From positions 1 through 64,000 of the forward strand of contig JAAXZN010000028.1 in assembly GCA_012719855.1 (NCBI GenBank): 64,000 bases of DNA. Reading direction: 5' to 3'. How positions within the stretch are numbered: position 1 is the first letter of the stretch; each line of letters opens with the position of its first letter. The position numbers and the translations under genes were made by a program. The notes below the pieces were generated by a model that made no database searches, was not told the DNA's origin, and worked only from the letters and a program-made list of their open reading frames with translations. This DNA is from Serratia liquefaciens (GTDB taxonomy: Bacteria > Pseudomonadota > Gammaproteobacteria > Enterobacterales > Enterobacteriaceae). Positions 37,570 through 47,549 of this stretch are shown here, one piece after another.

Positions 37570-38418
37570 TTACTTTTTCATCACCGTGACAAAAGCATCA
37601 GAAAACTCAACCTTATCCCCTTGATTTACCCTACTGAAATCGAGATCCCAGCAGGAATCAAACAGAACTATGACAGTTGACCCCATAGTGAAATAGCCTA
37701 TCTCGGCGCCTTTTTTATAAAACAGACAGTCATTATAAAAAGACTCATGGGTGTAGAGACGGTTATAGTTGACCTTTCCTCCCCAGGCCGTGACTATCCC
37801 CCCCACCATAAATGCGCCTACAAAAATAACGGTCATCCTGCCATATTCCGTCATAAACTCACAAATCAGCCGTTCGTTGCCAACATATAACTCTTTATCA
37901 TTTTTTACATTTTTCTCCCTGACCGATTTAAAATCTCCGGGACAATAAATGGTATTAATCAAGAAACCGTCGAACGGCATATGCACCCTGTGATAATCCT
38001 CCGGTGCCAGGTATATATTCGAAAAACTGCCGCCATTGTAGCCCTGCGTCATTTCATTGTTAAAACCAAAAAGCCTGAGGAGGGAATACTCAATTCCCTT
38101 GGCTTGCAGTAACGTATTCTCTTTTATCTCGCCCTGGGCCCCCATACGCCCGTCGCAAGGCATACAAAGCTCCTTTGAGTTCAATAAATTGACTTTATTC
38201 TTTGTTTCCTCGCTGAGCTCTCTGCAAAAAAAGTCCTGGAAGCTGCTGTAGTCCCTGATGTTTTTCTTCTGATATCTTGACAGATCGGTTGACTTTGCCT
38301 TGCACAGGATGAAAATAAAAAAATAGTGAACATTAAAAAAACTGGCCTCACTGAGGTGCCGCCCAATAGTGAAGAATGCCGTACGTAACAGCGATAAAAA
38401 ATCAACATGTCCTTTCAT
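37570..38418 (-). CDS. Phosphatidylserine-decarboxylase-like protein
   Basis: A 282-residue member of the PSD family. It shows YHRVHMPFDG (active-site histidine region, about residue 137) and a C-terminal MGST (about residue 248). MGST matches the LGST self-cleavage site that generates the pyruvoyl cofactor, so the enzyme looks catalytically competent. It has a hydrophobic N-terminal region as in membrane-associated PSDs. AAAAGG lies 5 nt before the ATG at 38418; an alternative start at 38436 would overlap the MOSC gene by 17 nt. It is more AT-rich than its flanks, and is likely a paralogue of the housekeeping psd elsewhere. Confidence 0.82.
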   Translation of the reverse strand: MKGHVDFLSLLRTAFFTIGRHLSEASFFNVHYFFIFILCKAKSTDLSRYQKKNIRDYSSFQDFFCRELSEETKNKVNLLNSKELCMPCDGRMGAQGEIKENTLLQAKGIEYSLLRLFGFNNEMTQGYNGGSFSNIYLAPEDYHRVHMPFDGFLINTIYCPGDFKSVREKNVKNDKELYVGNERLICEFMTEYGRMTVIFVGAFMVGGIVTAWGGKVNYNRLYTHESFYNDCLFYKKGAEIGYFTMGSTVIVLFDSCWDLDFSRVNQGDKVEFSDAFVTVMKK

Positions 38419-38419
38419 T

Positions 38420-39106
38420 TTAACCTTTTCTGCCATGCAGCCTTGGCGACCAGTCTTCCACCACCCCGGTTAACAGTCTTTTCATAAACAGCTTTCGCCA
38501 AGAGGGAACCAAAGGTAACGCCAATACGCTGGTTAACGTTTCTTCATCAAGAGATTTGGTAAAAATAACTTTCATTATCTCCTGCAAACTCCATTTATCA
38601 TTGGTCCTGTTAATCAAGGTAATTTCATCGCCCAGACCGACATTCCCTTGCTGAATCACCCTGAAATACCAACCGGTGCGGTAGTTAATTTGTAGCATTT
38701 CCGAAAAATAGGGAATGTCGAATCTGTCATTTAACTTCCAACAGGGTAATCGACCTTGTGAAACCTCCACTACCGCCGTCCCTATACTAAAAATATCGCC
38801 GACAAAGACCTGGCTTTCATCCAAGCCGATAGTGCTAAAATTCTCGCCAAATGCGCCGGCATTCTCGAAAAAAGGACAGTCGGGAAATTCTGCCTTCCAT
38901 TTTTTATAATGTTCCAATGGATAAACGTGTATCGCCTTTTCCGGTCCACCATGTACCTTCAGGTCGCCGATCTCATCCCCCTCAATGCCTTCATAACCTA
39001 CTGAAACCAGATGATTAACCTCTTTTTTGAATATGCCGGTAAAGCTGTCAGGACGAGTGAAAGGAACCACTTTTCCTACGTAAACAGAATTCACTATTCC
39101 TTTCAT
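38420..39106 (-). CDS. MOSC-domain protein, YiiM-like
   Basis: A 228-residue protein with a MOSC domain. HGGPEKAIHVYPLEHYKKW (about residue 52), GAFGENFSTIG and the conserved cysteine in SQGRLPCWKLNDRF (about residue 118) match YiiM-type proteins. These are linked to molybdenum-cofactor or iron-sulfur handling and resistance to N-hydroxylated base analogues. Its stop lies one base before the ATG of the PSD-like gene, so both are surely one transcript. The DNA is AT-rich, suggesting acquisition. Confidence 0.85.
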   Translation of the reverse strand: MKGIVNSVYVGKVVPFTRPDSFTGIFKKEVNHLVSVGYEGIEGDEIGDLKVHGGPEKAIHVYPLEHYKKWKAEFPDCPFFENAGAFGENFSTIGLDESQVFVGDIFSIGTAVVEVSQGRLPCWKLNDRFDIPYFSEMLQINYRTGWYFRVIQQGNVGLGDEITLINRTNDKWSLQEIMKVIFTKSLDEETLTSVLALPLVPSWRKLFMKRLLTGVVEDWSPRLHGRKG

Positions 39107-39257
39107 CGTTATCTCCCACGAATACGTATTAATACAAACAAATAAAACAAACAGTACAAACCAAGGCCATTATAGAAAAAGCACTTGATAATGCAATTAA
39201 TATAAGGTCAATAAAAACAATGCATTACTTAAAAGTGGGGAATATCGTTAAAAAAAG

Positions 39258-39288
39258 AAAAAGGGCGATGTCTCCATCGCCCTTTTTG
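39258..39288 (-). terminator. amtB: amtB terminator
   Basis: AAAAAGGGCGATG (39258-39270) and CATCGCCCTTTTT (39275-39287) enclose TCTC. The T-tract is good in both directions. It lies 50 nt after the amtB stop and separates amtB from the MOSC gene, whose promoter must lie in the 150 bp to the left. Confidence 0.9.
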
Positions 39289-39337
39289 CATCATCATTAT
39301 TTTTCGAATTATTTAGCGCACTGCCCTTCTTCAAGGC

Positions 39338-40624
39338 TTATTGGTTGTAGGCACTCTCACCATGGCTGTTGACGTCCAGACCTTCGCGCTCCTGCTCTTC
39401 CGGTACGCGCAGCCCGACGATAGCACCTGCCACTTTGAAGGCAATGAAGGCGGCCACTCCGGACCACACCAGCGTGATCACCACGCTCAACAGCTGGATC
39501 CACACCTGATGCCCCATGGTAACGCCTTCTGCGTATCCGGTTCCGCCCAGCGAGGCGGAGGTGAACACGCCGGTCAGCAAGCAGCCGACGATGCCGCACA
39601 CGCCATGCACGCCGAACACATCGCAGGTGTCGTCCACTTTCAGCCATTTCTTCAGCGTGACCACGCCCCACAGACCGGCAATACCGCCAACCAGGCCGAT
39701 AATCAACGCCCCGCCAACCCCTACGGTGCCCGCAGCCGGCGTGATGGCAACCAACCCGGCGATACAGCCGGAACAGGCACCCAGCAGAGAAGGTTTACCG
39801 CGCACAATCCACTCGGCAAAAGTCCACGAAAGAATAGCGCCAGCGGTCGCCACTACGGTGTTCAGGAAAGCCAGGGCCGCAATGCCGTTAGCCGCGCTGG
39901 CGGAACCGGCGTTAAAGCCGAACCAGCCGATATACAGGATGGAAGCGCCGGTAAATACCATCGGCAGGTTATGCGGTTTGAAAGCTTCCTTACCGAAACC
40001 GGCACGCTTGCCCAACAGATAAGCGCCAACCAGGCCGGCACTTGCCGCATTGATATGCACCACGGTGCCGCCGGCAAAGTCCAGCGCGCCATCAGCGGCC
40101 AGGAAGCCACCTCCCCACACCATGTGGGCAATCGGCAGGTAGGAAATGGTGAACCAGATAGCGGCGAAGATCACCACCGCCGAGAAACGGATGCGTTCGG
40201 CAAAGCCCCCCACCACCAGCGCAACGGTGATACAAGCGAATGAACACTGGAACGCCACGTGGATCATCTGGCTAAAGGTTCCGGTAACGCTGTCGATACC
40301 TATGCCTTTCAGCATTGCCGTCTGGAAACCGCCGAAGAATGCATTGCCTTCGCTGAAGGCCAGGCTGTAGCCGTAAAGGACCCACAACACGCACACCAAA
40401 GCAAAGGTGACGGTGACCTGGGTCAACATGGAGAGCACGTTTTTGGAACGCAGCAAACCACCGTAAAACAGAGCGACACCCGGCAAGGTCATGAACAGCA
40501 CCAAAGCGGTGCAAATCATCATGAAGGCGTTGTCAGCCTTGTCTGCGACCGCCGGAGCGGCCAGGGCCAAAGAAGGAACCATGGTTACCGTACTCAGGCC
40601 CAACATGGATAAAAGTTTTTTCAT
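39338..40624 (-). CDS. amtB: AmtB, ammonium transporter
   Basis: A trimeric inner-membrane ammonium channel of 428 residues, the same as E. coli. A signal peptide ends near ALAAPAVA, then 11 membrane segments follow. The pore histidines lie in DFAGGTVVHINAASAG (about residue 168) and DVFGVHGVCGI (about residue 317). It ends VPEEQEREGLDVNSHGESAY, the GlnK-binding tail. The start is the ATG at 40624; the TTG two codons upstream is rejected. It follows glnK in the nitrogen-starvation operon. Confidence 0.97.
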   Translation of the reverse strand: MKKLLSMLGLSTVTMVPSLALAAPAVADKADNAFMMICTALVLFMTLPGVALFYGGLLRSKNVLSMLTQVTVTFALVCVLWVLYGYSLAFSEGNAFFGGFQTAMLKGIGIDSVTGTFSQMIHVAFQCSFACITVALVVGGFAERIRFSAVVIFAAIWFTISYLPIAHMVWGGGFLAADGALDFAGGTVVHINAASAGLVGAYLLGKRAGFGKEAFKPHNLPMVFTGASILYIGWFGFNAGSASAANGIAALAFLNTVVATAGAILSWTFAEWIVRGKPSLLGACSGCIAGLVAITPAAGTVGVGGALIIGLVGGIAGLWGVVTLKKWLKVDDTCDVFGVHGVCGIVGCLLTGVFTSASLGGTGYAEGVTMGHQVWIQLLSVVITLVWSGVAAFIAFKVAGAIVGLRVPEEQEREGLDVNSHGESAYNQ

Positions 40625-40660
40625 TATCAATCCATCCCCATTACTTTACTGAGCCTGTGA

Positions 40661-40999
40661 TTACAGTGCTGCTTCGTCTGTTTCGCCGGTGCGAATGCGA
40701 ATGACACGTTGCAATTCGGCAACGAAAATTTTGCCGTCACCGATTTTTCCGGTATAGGCCGCTTTGCTAATCACATCAACCACTTCATCCAACTGATCGT
40801 CGGCGATGGCGATGTCGATTTTTACTTTAGGTAAGAAGTTGACGCTGTATTCGGCTCCGCGATAGAGCTCGGCGTGTCCCTTCTGGCGACCGAAGCCTTT
40901 TACTTCGCTTACGGTCAGCCCCTGAATGCCTACAGAGGATAGGGCTTCACGCACGTCCTCCAGCTTGAATGGTTTAATCACCACGGTCACCAGCTTCAT
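40661..40999 (-). CDS. glnK: GlnK, PII nitrogen signalling protein
   Basis: A 112-residue PII protein. The uridylylation site Tyr51 sits in the T-loop ELYRGAEYSVNF. The B-loop TGKIGDGKIFV binds ATP and 2-oxoglutarate. It blocks AmtB when nitrogen is ample and is deuridylylated. It is first gene of glnK-amtB, with a sigma54 promoter and an NtrC site upstream. Confidence 0.97.
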   Translation of the reverse strand: MKLVTVVIKPFKLEDVREALSSVGIQGLTVSEVKGFGRQKGHAELYRGAEYSVNFLPKVKIDIAIADDQLDEVVDVISKAAYTGKIGDGKIFVAELQRVIRIRTGETDEAAL

Positions 41000-41050
41000 A
41001 TTGCCCCTCCACGAATTAAGCCCAAATTCACCCCGGTACGAGACTTATAA

Positions 41051-41066
41051 AGCAAAGGCTATGCCA
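41051..41066 (-). promoter_or_regulatory. sigma54 promoter of glnK-amtB
   Basis: On the - strand TGGCATAGCCTTTGCT shows the GG(-24) and GC(-12) elements 10 nt apart, about 50 nt upstream of the glnK ATG. It is close to the consensus TGGCACnnnnnTTGCW. Confidence 0.85.
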
Positions 41067-41174
41067 CAAATGGTTTTCTACGCGGATTCAGCAAATTAAC
41101 CGGCGGGATGGGGATCTGACATGTGTAGATTGGCTGGCAGCACGCTACCCGACGAAAAGTTGATTAAATATTGC

Positions 41175-41189
41175 GCACTATTTTGGTGC
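41175..41189. promoter_or_regulatory. NtrC (GlnG) enhancer site for glnK-amtB
   Basis: GCACTATTTTGGTGC is a close match to the NtrC palindrome (GCACYA-N3/5-TGGTGC). It lies about 110 bp upstream of the sigma54 promoter, typical enhancer spacing. A weaker half-site with TGGTGC occurs near 41245. Confidence 0.8.
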
Positions 41190-41260
41190 GTGACGCGTCG
41201 AAAAAGTGCAGTGAAAGGGATTTAAAAAGGATCTGTGCCTGTTTGTGGTGCGTGGCGCTC

Positions 41261-41285
41261 AAAAAATAAGGGGGCCGTGGCCCCC
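41261..41285 (-). terminator. mdlAB terminator
   Basis: GGGGGC (41270-41275) and GCCCCC (41280-41285) form a stem with CGTG in the loop. The - strand continues TTATTTTTT. It lies 5 nt beyond the mdlB stop. Confidence 0.85.
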
Positions 41286-41290
41286 TGAGA

Positions 41291-43069
41291 TCATGCGGTT
41301 GGTATTTCTTCGCGACTGGCAGCGGCCAATTCTTCGCCCACCAGTTGCAGCTGGTACATCTGGAAGTAACGCCCCTGCTGAGCCAACAGTTGCTGATGAT
41401 TGCCCTGCTCGACAGCCTGACCCCGATGCAGAACCAGAATAGAGTCGGCATCCACAATGGTCGACAATCGGTGAGCGATCACCACCAGCGTGGTATGTTC
41501 ACGGATCAGGCGCAGTGCACGCTGAATCGCTTGTTCGGTGCCTGAATCGATGTTGGCGGTCGCTTCGTCGAGGATCAGGATTTGTGGCGCCTGCACCAAC
41601 ACCCTGGCCATCGCCAAGAGCTGTTTCTGCCCCACCGACAGGTTGTTCCCCTGCTCGCCCAGCCGGGTGTGAATACCCTGCGGGAAACCACGTACCAGCT
41701 CAGCCAATTGCACCGTTTCCAGCGCCTGCCACACTGTCTCTTCACTGATGTTACGGCCCAGCGTCACGTTGGCCAGCACCGATTCGGCGATCACCACCGG
41801 ATCCTGCTGCACCATTGCCACCCCCTGCCGCAACGTGCGGTGCGACAGGCTGGCCAACGGACGACCATCGAGACGGACTTCGCCCTGGTTGACCGGGTAA
41901 TACCCCATCAGCAGGTTGGCCAGCGTGCTCTTGCCGCTGCCGGTATGACCCACCAGCGCCACAAAACCCCGCGACGGCACCGACAGCGAAATATGCTGCA
42001 GCACCTTTTTGTCATCGCGGTAGGCAAAGCTCAGGTCTTCAATATCGATGCGGCCACTCTCCAGCGGGCGATCGTCCGTTCCATAGCTCTGTTGACGGCG
42101 ATCCATCAGTTCGAAAATACGCTCGCCGGCCACCACCGCCTGCTGCAGAATCGACTGCTGCGACGTCAGTTCGATCAACGGCTCATTCAAACGCCCGAGG
42201 TAGTTGATAAAAGCATAGAGCACGCCCACGCCAATGGTGCCCTCGCCGCTGAAGCCGAACAGCATCAGCAGGCCGCACAGCACCAGCGCCGAAAACAGGC
42301 TAAGCAGCGGACGCAACAGGAAACCATCCAGCCGCAGAGTCTGCATACGTGCGGTGTAGTGTGAACGGCTGGCGGCGCTCATGCGTTCGCCAAAGCGGAT
42401 CTGCTGGCGGAACTGCTGGATCACGCCCATGCCGTTGATCACTTCGTTAAAGCCGTCGTTAATGTCTGCCAGATAGCTGCGCACCCGGCGCACAATCGGG
42501 ATGCTGTAGTATTGGTAAATGCCCATCACCACAAACACCGCCGGGAAGATGCAGACTGCCACCAGCGCCATGCGCCAGTCCAGGCTGAACATCGCCACCA
42601 GCATGGCGCCAATCAGCGCAGCGCTTTTCAGAACGGTGGACACTACCATGACGTACAGGTCTTTAATCACCTCGGTGTCATTGGTCACTCGCGAGATCAA
42701 CTGCCCCACCGGTTGCGTATCAAAGGCGCTAAGCGGCTGACGCAACGCGGCGTCCATCACGTCGGTACGCAGGCGTTGAACCACCCCGACCGCAGCCTGG
42801 TTGAACAACAACGCTTGAAAATAGTGCAGCGCCGCCGCCAACAGCTCCAGCAGAATATAGGCTGCCGCCAGTCCGCAGACGATCATCAGCGGTAACTGGC
42901 CTTTAGCGACGTAGTTATCGATAAAATAACTGACCAGGATCGGCCCGGCGACTTCCGCCGCTGCCGCAACCCACAGCATCAACACCGCCAGTCCCAAAGG
43001 TTTGCGGTACGGCGATCCATAAGCCAGCAACCGTTTCAACGTCGGCCACAGCTTTTGCATCTTATTCAT
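41291..43069 (-). CDS. mdlB: MdlB, ABC exporter half-transporter
   Basis: A 592-residue multidrug-type ABC half-transporter. An N-terminal six-helix membrane domain is followed by an ATPase domain with Walker [21 protein letters not shown] (about residue 370), a variant signature LSVGQKQLL and Walker [13 protein letters not shown]. It forms a heterodimer with MdlA, whose gene overlaps by 8 bp upstream. The substrate is unknown. GAGGAG precedes the ATG. Confidence 0.95.
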   Translation of the reverse strand: MNKMQKLWPTLKRLLAYGSPYRKPLGLAVLMLWVAAAAEVAGPILVSYFIDNYVAKGQLPLMIVCGLAAAYILLELLAAALHYFQALLFNQAAVGVVQRLRTDVMDAALRQPLSAFDTQPVGQLISRVTNDTEVIKDLYVMVVSTVLKSAALIGAMLVAMFSLDWRMALVAVCIFPAVFVVMGIYQYYSIPIVRRVRSYLADINDGFNEVINGMGVIQQFRQQIRFGERMSAASRSHYTARMQTLRLDGFLLRPLLSLFSALVLCGLLMLFGFSGEGTIGVGVLYAFINYLGRLNEPLIELTSQQSILQQAVVAGERIFELMDRRQQSYGTDDRPLESGRIDIEDLSFAYRDDKKVLQHISLSVPSRGFVALVGHTGSGKSTLANLLMGYYPVNQGEVRLDGRPLASLSHRTLRQGVAMVQQDPVVIAESVLANVTLGRNISEETVWQALETVQLAELVRGFPQGIHTRLGEQGNNLSVGQKQLLAMARVLVQAPQILILDEATANIDSGTEQAIQRALRLIREHTTLVVIAHRLSTIVDADSILVLHRGQAVEQGNHQQLLAQQGRYFQMYQLQLVGEELAAASREEIPTA

Positions 43070-44837
43070 TGGCTAGCATCTCCTCGCCGCTTTCCGGTGC
43101 CTCATCCAGCGCCGCTTCCAGTTGCTGATAGCGGTACATATCGCGGTACCAGCCCGGTTGAGCCGCCAGAGACGCATGTTCGCCACGCTGAGCCACGCCG
43201 CCGTGTTGTATCACCAGAATTTCGCTGGCTTCGGTCAACGCCGAAAGCCGGTGCGCGCTGATAATCACCGTCCGGTTTTGTCCCCAACTGCGCAGGTTGT
43301 GCAGGATCTGATGTTCGGTTCGACCATCGACTGCCGATAACGCGTCGTCGAGGATCAGGATTTCTGCATCCAGTAACAATGCACGAGCAATAGAAATACG
43401 CTGTTTCTGGCCGCCGGACAGCATCACGCCACGTTCGCCCACTTCAGTTTCATAGCCTTGCGGCAGGCGCAAAATGTCTTCATGCACGCTGGCCAACTGG
43501 GCCGCACGCTCAATCTGTTCCTGCGTCGCCCCCGGATTCCCCAGCGCAATATTGTTGGCCACGCTGTCCGAGAACAAGAATGGCGTCTGGCTAACCACAG
43601 ACAGTCGCGAGCGCCAGTCGTCGAGCTTCACCTGGGTCAGCGGCAGTCCCTGATAGCTGATCTGGCCATCATCCACATCAAACTGGCGCTGGATCAACGA
43701 CAGCAACGTCGACTTACCGGCACCGGTCGGGCCACACAGGCCAAGCATCTGGCCCGGTTCCAGCTTCAACGTGACATCGTGCAGCGCCGGGTGATGGTTG
43801 CCAGGATAGTGGAAAGCGCGGATATCGACGGCCAGGCTGCCACGCCCCGCCGGTAATGGATGCTCGCCGTCGGTCACTGCCGGCGCTTCCTCCAGCAGGC
43901 TGCGAATGCGGCCGTATGCCGCACTGCCGCGCTCAACAATGTTGAACATCCAGGCCAGCGCCAGCATCGGCCAAATCATCAGGCCGAGGTACATCACAAA
44001 GCTGGTCAGTTGCCCAAGCGTCAGGGTGCCATTGACCACCATCCAGCTGCCACCGCCGATAGCCAACAGATTGGCGGTACCGATAGCGATGTAAATCGTC
44101 GGGTCGAAACGCGCATCCACCCGCGCTACGTGCATATTTTTGGCACCGGTTTGGGCGGCCACTTCGGCAAATTGATTGGATTGATGATCTTCCAGACCAA
44201 ACGCCTTGATCATGCGGATGCTGGTCATGCTTTCCTGCGCCTGATCGTTCAGGCTGGAGAACGCCGCCTGTGCCGATTTAAAGCGCTGATGCAACTGATC
44301 GCCGTAATACTTGATAACGATCGCCATGATGGGCATAGGGATCAACGACAGCAGGGTCAGCTGCCAGCTAATTTGGGTGCTCATCACCACCAGCACCGCC
44401 AAGCCCATCACCAGCGAATCGACCAGTGTCAGCACCCCTTCACCGGCAGCGAAAACGACCCGATCGACATCGTTGGTGGCGCGAGCCATCAGATCGCCGG
44501 TACGGTGGCGCAGATAAAAAGCCGGGTTCTGGCGGCTGAGCTGGCGATAGAAATTTTCACGCAGTTCGACAGCAAGCTGATAAGACGCGCCAAACAGCAA
44601 TACTCGCCATACGTAGCGCAGCAGGTACACCACTACGGCGGTGCCGAGCATCAGCCCCAACCATGCCATCAGCACGCCGCCGGACATCTGTTTTTCGGTA
44701 ATCCCGTCGACAATGATCCCCACCAGCTTGGGTGGCAACAGCTGCAGAATGGCAATGATGATCAGCAGCACCACTGCCCCCAGGTAGCGGCGCCACTCGC
44801 GGCGGAAGTACCAGCCGATTTGAGTAAATAATCTCAC
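43062..44837 (-). CDS. mdlA: MdlA, ABC exporter half-transporter
   Basis: A 591-residue partner of MdlB with the same architecture: six membrane helices, then an ATPase with Walker [17 protein letters not shown] (about residue 350), the canonical signature [15 protein letters not shown] and Walker [14 protein letters not shown]. The aspartate at the catalytic-carboxylate position (DD rather than DE) suggests this half may hold the degenerate site of the heterodimer, as often found. It heads the mdlAB operon next to decR. Confidence 0.95.
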   Translation of the reverse strand: MRLFTQIGWYFRREWRRYLGAVVLLIIIAILQLLPPKLVGIIVDGITEKQMSGGVLMAWLGLMLGTAVVVYLLRYVWRVLLFGASYQLAVELRENFYRQLSRQNPAFYLRHRTGDLMARATNDVDRVVFAAGEGVLTLVDSLVMGLAVLVVMSTQISWQLTLLSLIPMPIMAIVIKYYGDQLHQRFKSAQAAFSSLNDQAQESMTSIRMIKAFGLEDHQSNQFAEVAAQTGAKNMHVARVDARFDPTIYIAIGTANLLAIGGGSWMVVNGTLTLGQLTSFVMYLGLMIWPMLALAWMFNIVERGSAAYGRIRSLLEEAPAVTDGEHPLPAGRGSLAVDIRAFHYPGNHHPALHDVTLKLEPGQMLGLCGPTGAGKSTLLSLIQRQFDVDDGQISYQGLPLTQVKLDDWRSRLSVVSQTPFLFSDSVANNIALGNPGATQEQIERAAQLASVHEDILRLPQGYETEVGERGVMLSGGQKQRISIARALLLDAEILILDDALSAVDGRTEHQILHNLRSWGQNRTVIISAHRLSALTEASEILVIQHGGVAQRGEHASLAAQPGWYRDMYRYQQLEAALDEAPESGEEMLANE

Positions 44838-44934
44838 GCAGTTTTATTCCAGGATGTAGATGTAATAGTTTTTTCTCTCGATCTGCCTCAGCAGAGTAGG
44901 ATACCACCGTTACTTTGCCAGTTTGGTGAACTTT

Positions 44935-45396
44935 TCACTCAGGAACCGGCAGGGCGGTGGTGTATTTGATTTTTTCCATCGCGAAGCTGGAAGTGACGTC
45001 GATCAACCCCGGTACCCCGTTCACCAGTCGCTTGTAAAAGCTGTCGTAGCTCTTCATATCCGCCACTTCCACCTGCATCAGGTAATCGTACTCCCCTGCC
45101 ATGCGGTAAAATGCCAACACCTCCGGCATCTGCTTGGTCAGTTGCACGAACTTCTGATACCACTCGCTGCTGTGCTGCTGGGTTTTGATCAGCACAAATG
45201 CCGTCAGGCCCAATCCGAGCTTTTCGTTATCCAGCAGCGCGACCCGCCCACGGATATAACCTTCTTCTTCCAGCCGCTTCAGCCTTTTCCAGCAAGGCGT
45301 CGACGTCAGATTGACCGCATCGGCCAGCGCCTGCAGCGGCTGGGTGCAGTCCTGTTGCAGCATGCACAGTAACTTACGGTCTGTTTTATCTAACAT
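44935..45396 (-). CDS. decR: DecR (YbaO), Lrp-family cysteine-responsive regulator
   Basis: A 153-residue Lrp/AsnC protein (E. coli 152). An N-terminal helix-turn-helix (about residues 8-50, [20 protein letters not shown]) precedes a RAM effector domain. In E. coli DecR senses cysteine and activates cysteine degradation (cyuPA). Here it is divergent from a PLP-dependent cysteine-degrading-type gene, which is probably its target. Confidence 0.93.
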   Translation of the reverse strand: MLDKTDRKLLCMLQQDCTQPLQALADAVNLTSTPCWKRLKRLEEEGYIRGRVALLDNEKLGLGLTAFVLIKTQQHSSEWYQKFVQLTKQMPEVLAFYRMAGEYDYLMQVEVADMKSYDSFYKRLVNGVPGLIDVTSSFAMEKIKYTTALPVPE

Positions 45397-45519
45397 ATCG
45401 TCAACCAGGAGAAAAATTTTCTCTCATTAAGCAATTAAACAGGGAAAATGGCAATCCTTTTTTCCCGGCGGCAGGCTATATTATGCAGCAAATACCCCCC
45501 CCTATTCTGAGACCAGACG

Positions 45520-46560
45520 ATGACAAACTCTTGGGTAAAATATGCTATCGGTGAAATAGAAGCGGATTTCCAACGCTCCGCCGACACGCACCTGATCCGC
45601 CTGAACCTGCCTGAATTTCCCGGCGTCTGTCTGTACCTGAAGGATGAAAGCACTCATCCCACCGGCAGCCTGAAACATCGGCTGGCACGCTCGCTGTTTC
45701 TTTATGGCCTGTGTAACGGCTGGATCACCGAGAACACCACGATTATCGAGGCATCTTCAGGCAGCACCGCCGTGTCCGAAGCTTACTTCGCCCGGTTGAT
45801 TGGCCTGCCGTTCATTGCCGTGATGCCTTCCTGTACAGCACGCCGCAAGGTTGAGCAAATTGCGTTTTACGGCGGCCGCTGCCATTTCGTCGATCACGCG
45901 GCGCAGATTTACGCGGTTTCCGAACAGTTGGCGCAAGAACTGAATGGCCACTATATGGATCAGTTCACCTACGCCGAACGCGCCACCGACTGGCGCGGCA
46001 ATAACAACATCGCCGACAGCATCTTCCGCCAGATGGCGCGTGAACCCTTCCCTGTCCCTAAACATATAGTGATGAGCGCGGGCACCGGCGGCACATCTGC
46101 AACGCTGGGACGCTATATTCGCTATCAGGGGCACGACACGCATCTGACGGTCGTCGACCCGGAAAACTCGGTATTCTATGATTGTTTCCACCAGCGCGAT
46201 CGTACCCTGATCGGCAGCTGCGGCAGCAGAATCGAAGGTATTGGCCGTCCACGCGCCGAGCCCTCGTTTATTCCATCGGTGGTCGACAGCATGTTGCGTG
46301 TTCCTGATGCAGCCAGTATCGCCACCATTCATTGGCTGGAGACGGTACTGGGCCGTAAAGTGGGCGCGTCTACCGGCACTAACGTGTGGGGGGCGCTGCA
46401 ATTGGCGAAGCAGATGCGGGAAAACGGCGAGCAGGGTTCTATCGTCACCCTGCTGTGCGACAGCGGTGAGCGCTATCTGGATACCTACTACAACCTTGAA
46501 TGGGTGAGAAACAATATCGGCGATCTGACCCCGTATCTGGCGCAGCTGGCAGACTTGTGA
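45520..46560 (+). CDS. PLP-dependent cysteine desulfhydrase-like enzyme
   Basis: A 346-residue fold-type II PLP enzyme of the cysteine synthase superfamily. The PLP lysine lies in [15 protein letters not shown] (about residue 50), the substrate-phosphate loop is [16 protein letters not shown] (about residue 79), and the glycine-rich cofactor loop [15 protein letters not shown] is near residue 187. Family members such as Pantoea CcdA and Yersinia ruckeri CdsB break down cysteine to pyruvate, sulfide and ammonia. The divergent decR supports a cysteine-detoxification role. The exact substrate is inferred. Confidence 0.85.
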   Translation: MTNSWVKYAIGEIEADFQRSADTHLIRLNLPEFPGVCLYLKDESTHPTGSLKHRLARSLFLYGLCNGWITENTTIIEASSGSTAVSEAYFARLIGLPFIAVMPSCTARRKVEQIAFYGGRCHFVDHAAQIYAVSEQLAQELNGHYMDQFTYAERATDWRGNNNIADSIFRQMAREPFPVPKHIVMSAGTGGTSATLGRYIRYQGHDTHLTVVDPENSVFYDCFHQRDRTLIGSCGSRIEGIGRPRAEPSFIPSVVDSMLRVPDAASIATIHWLETVLGRKVGASTGTNVWGALQLAKQMRENGEQGSIVTLLCDSGERYLDTYYNLEWVRNNIGDLTPYLAQLADL

Positions 46561-46576
46561 TCGCGCCCGTCAGGCG

Positions 46577-46603
46577 AAAAAAAACCGGGTAAGTCATACC
46601 CGG
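46577..46603 (-). terminator. cof: cof terminator
   Basis: CCGGGTA (46585-46591) and TACCCGG (46597-46603) form a stem. The - strand continues with eight T. It lies 20 nt past the cof stop and close to the stop of the convergent PLP enzyme gene. Confidence 0.85.
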
Positions 46604-46621
46604 CCGGCTGCCAATAAAGCC

Positions 46622-47446
46622 TCATAATTCGGGGGAATAGGTGAGGTAAGGTGAACGCAGCCAATGTTGCAAATAGTGAGCCACCGCCTGCTGCTCGCAG
46701 TGGCCGATAACCTGTAGTTGTGGCAGTGAAGACTTCAGTTGCGGCAGGGCATTGCCCATCACCACGCCGTGCCCTACCGTCGCCAGCATTTCCTTGTCGT
46801 TCATGGCATCGCCAAACGCCATACAGTCCGCCATCTTCAGCCCCAGATGGCGGCTCAACGTATCCAGCGCGGTGCCCTTGTTACAACCCAGCGGCAACAC
46901 CTCCAGACATTCGTAAGCAGAGAAACAGAGATCAACGCGTGTTCCAAACTGTTCTCGTAGCTGAATCTGCAGCTTGAGCAGCTCCACATGCGGCCCGACG
47001 AAGCACACCTTGCTGTTGCCGAATGCCGGTAAACGACGCACTTCGGTAAGCTGATAACGGAAGCCGCTCAGATGATGAGCCCGCAACATTTCTTCCGGCA
47101 CCGCAAACTCGGTCATCCAGCCTTCGTCCCGGAAGACGTGCATGCTGGCAACCGTGCGCCAATGGGTGTGCAGCACCTCTTCGGCAATGTCGGCTGGCAA
47201 ATCGGTGGCGTGAAGCTGTTGCCCCTGATGATCGTAAACCCGCGTACCGTTGCCGGTAATCAGGTAGCCCTGCAGGCCCAGCTGCGCCATGATCGGCTGC
47301 GCGTCCAGGTAGTGACGCCCGGTAGCGAAGGTGACAACCATCTGCCGTTCAACCAGTTGCTTTAGCACCGCCAGAGTTTCCGGCCCGACCCGGTGATCCG
47401 GTGTCAACAATGTGCCATCCATATCAAAAGCCGCCAGGCGATACAT
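46622..47446 (-). CDS. cof: Cof, HAD-type HMP-PP phosphatase
   Basis: A 274-residue HAD superfamily (IIB cap) phosphatase (E. coli 272). Motif I FDMDGTLL is at residues 7-14, motif II TFATGRH near residue 42, motif III lysine in GCNKGTAL, and motif [12 protein letters not shown]. In E. coli it hydrolyses the thiamin intermediate HMP-PP and other phosphates. The start [11 protein letters not shown] at 47446 is preceded by GAGG; 35 upstream codons are excluded. It is divergent from ybaE. Confidence 0.95.
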   Translation of the reverse strand: MYRLAAFDMDGTLLTPDHRVGPETLAVLKQLVERQMVVTFATGRHYLDAQPIMAQLGLQGYLITGNGTRVYDHQGQQLHATDLPADIAEEVLHTHWRTVASMHVFRDEGWMTEFAVPEEMLRAHHLSGFRYQLTEVRRLPAFGNSKVCFVGPHVELLKLQIQLREQFGTRVDLCFSAYECLEVLPLGCNKGTALDTLSRHLGLKMADCMAFGDAMNDKEMLATVGHGVVMGNALPQLKSSLPQLQVIGHCEQQAVAHYLQHWLRSPYLTYSPEL

Positions 47447-47549
47447 AAAGACCTCATGAATGTGAACGCGATTACAGTCCCTGCAGTATGAGATGGTATT
47501 TGCGGAAGTAATAGTGAACAATTCTGGAAAACTGTTCCGGATTTCCATC

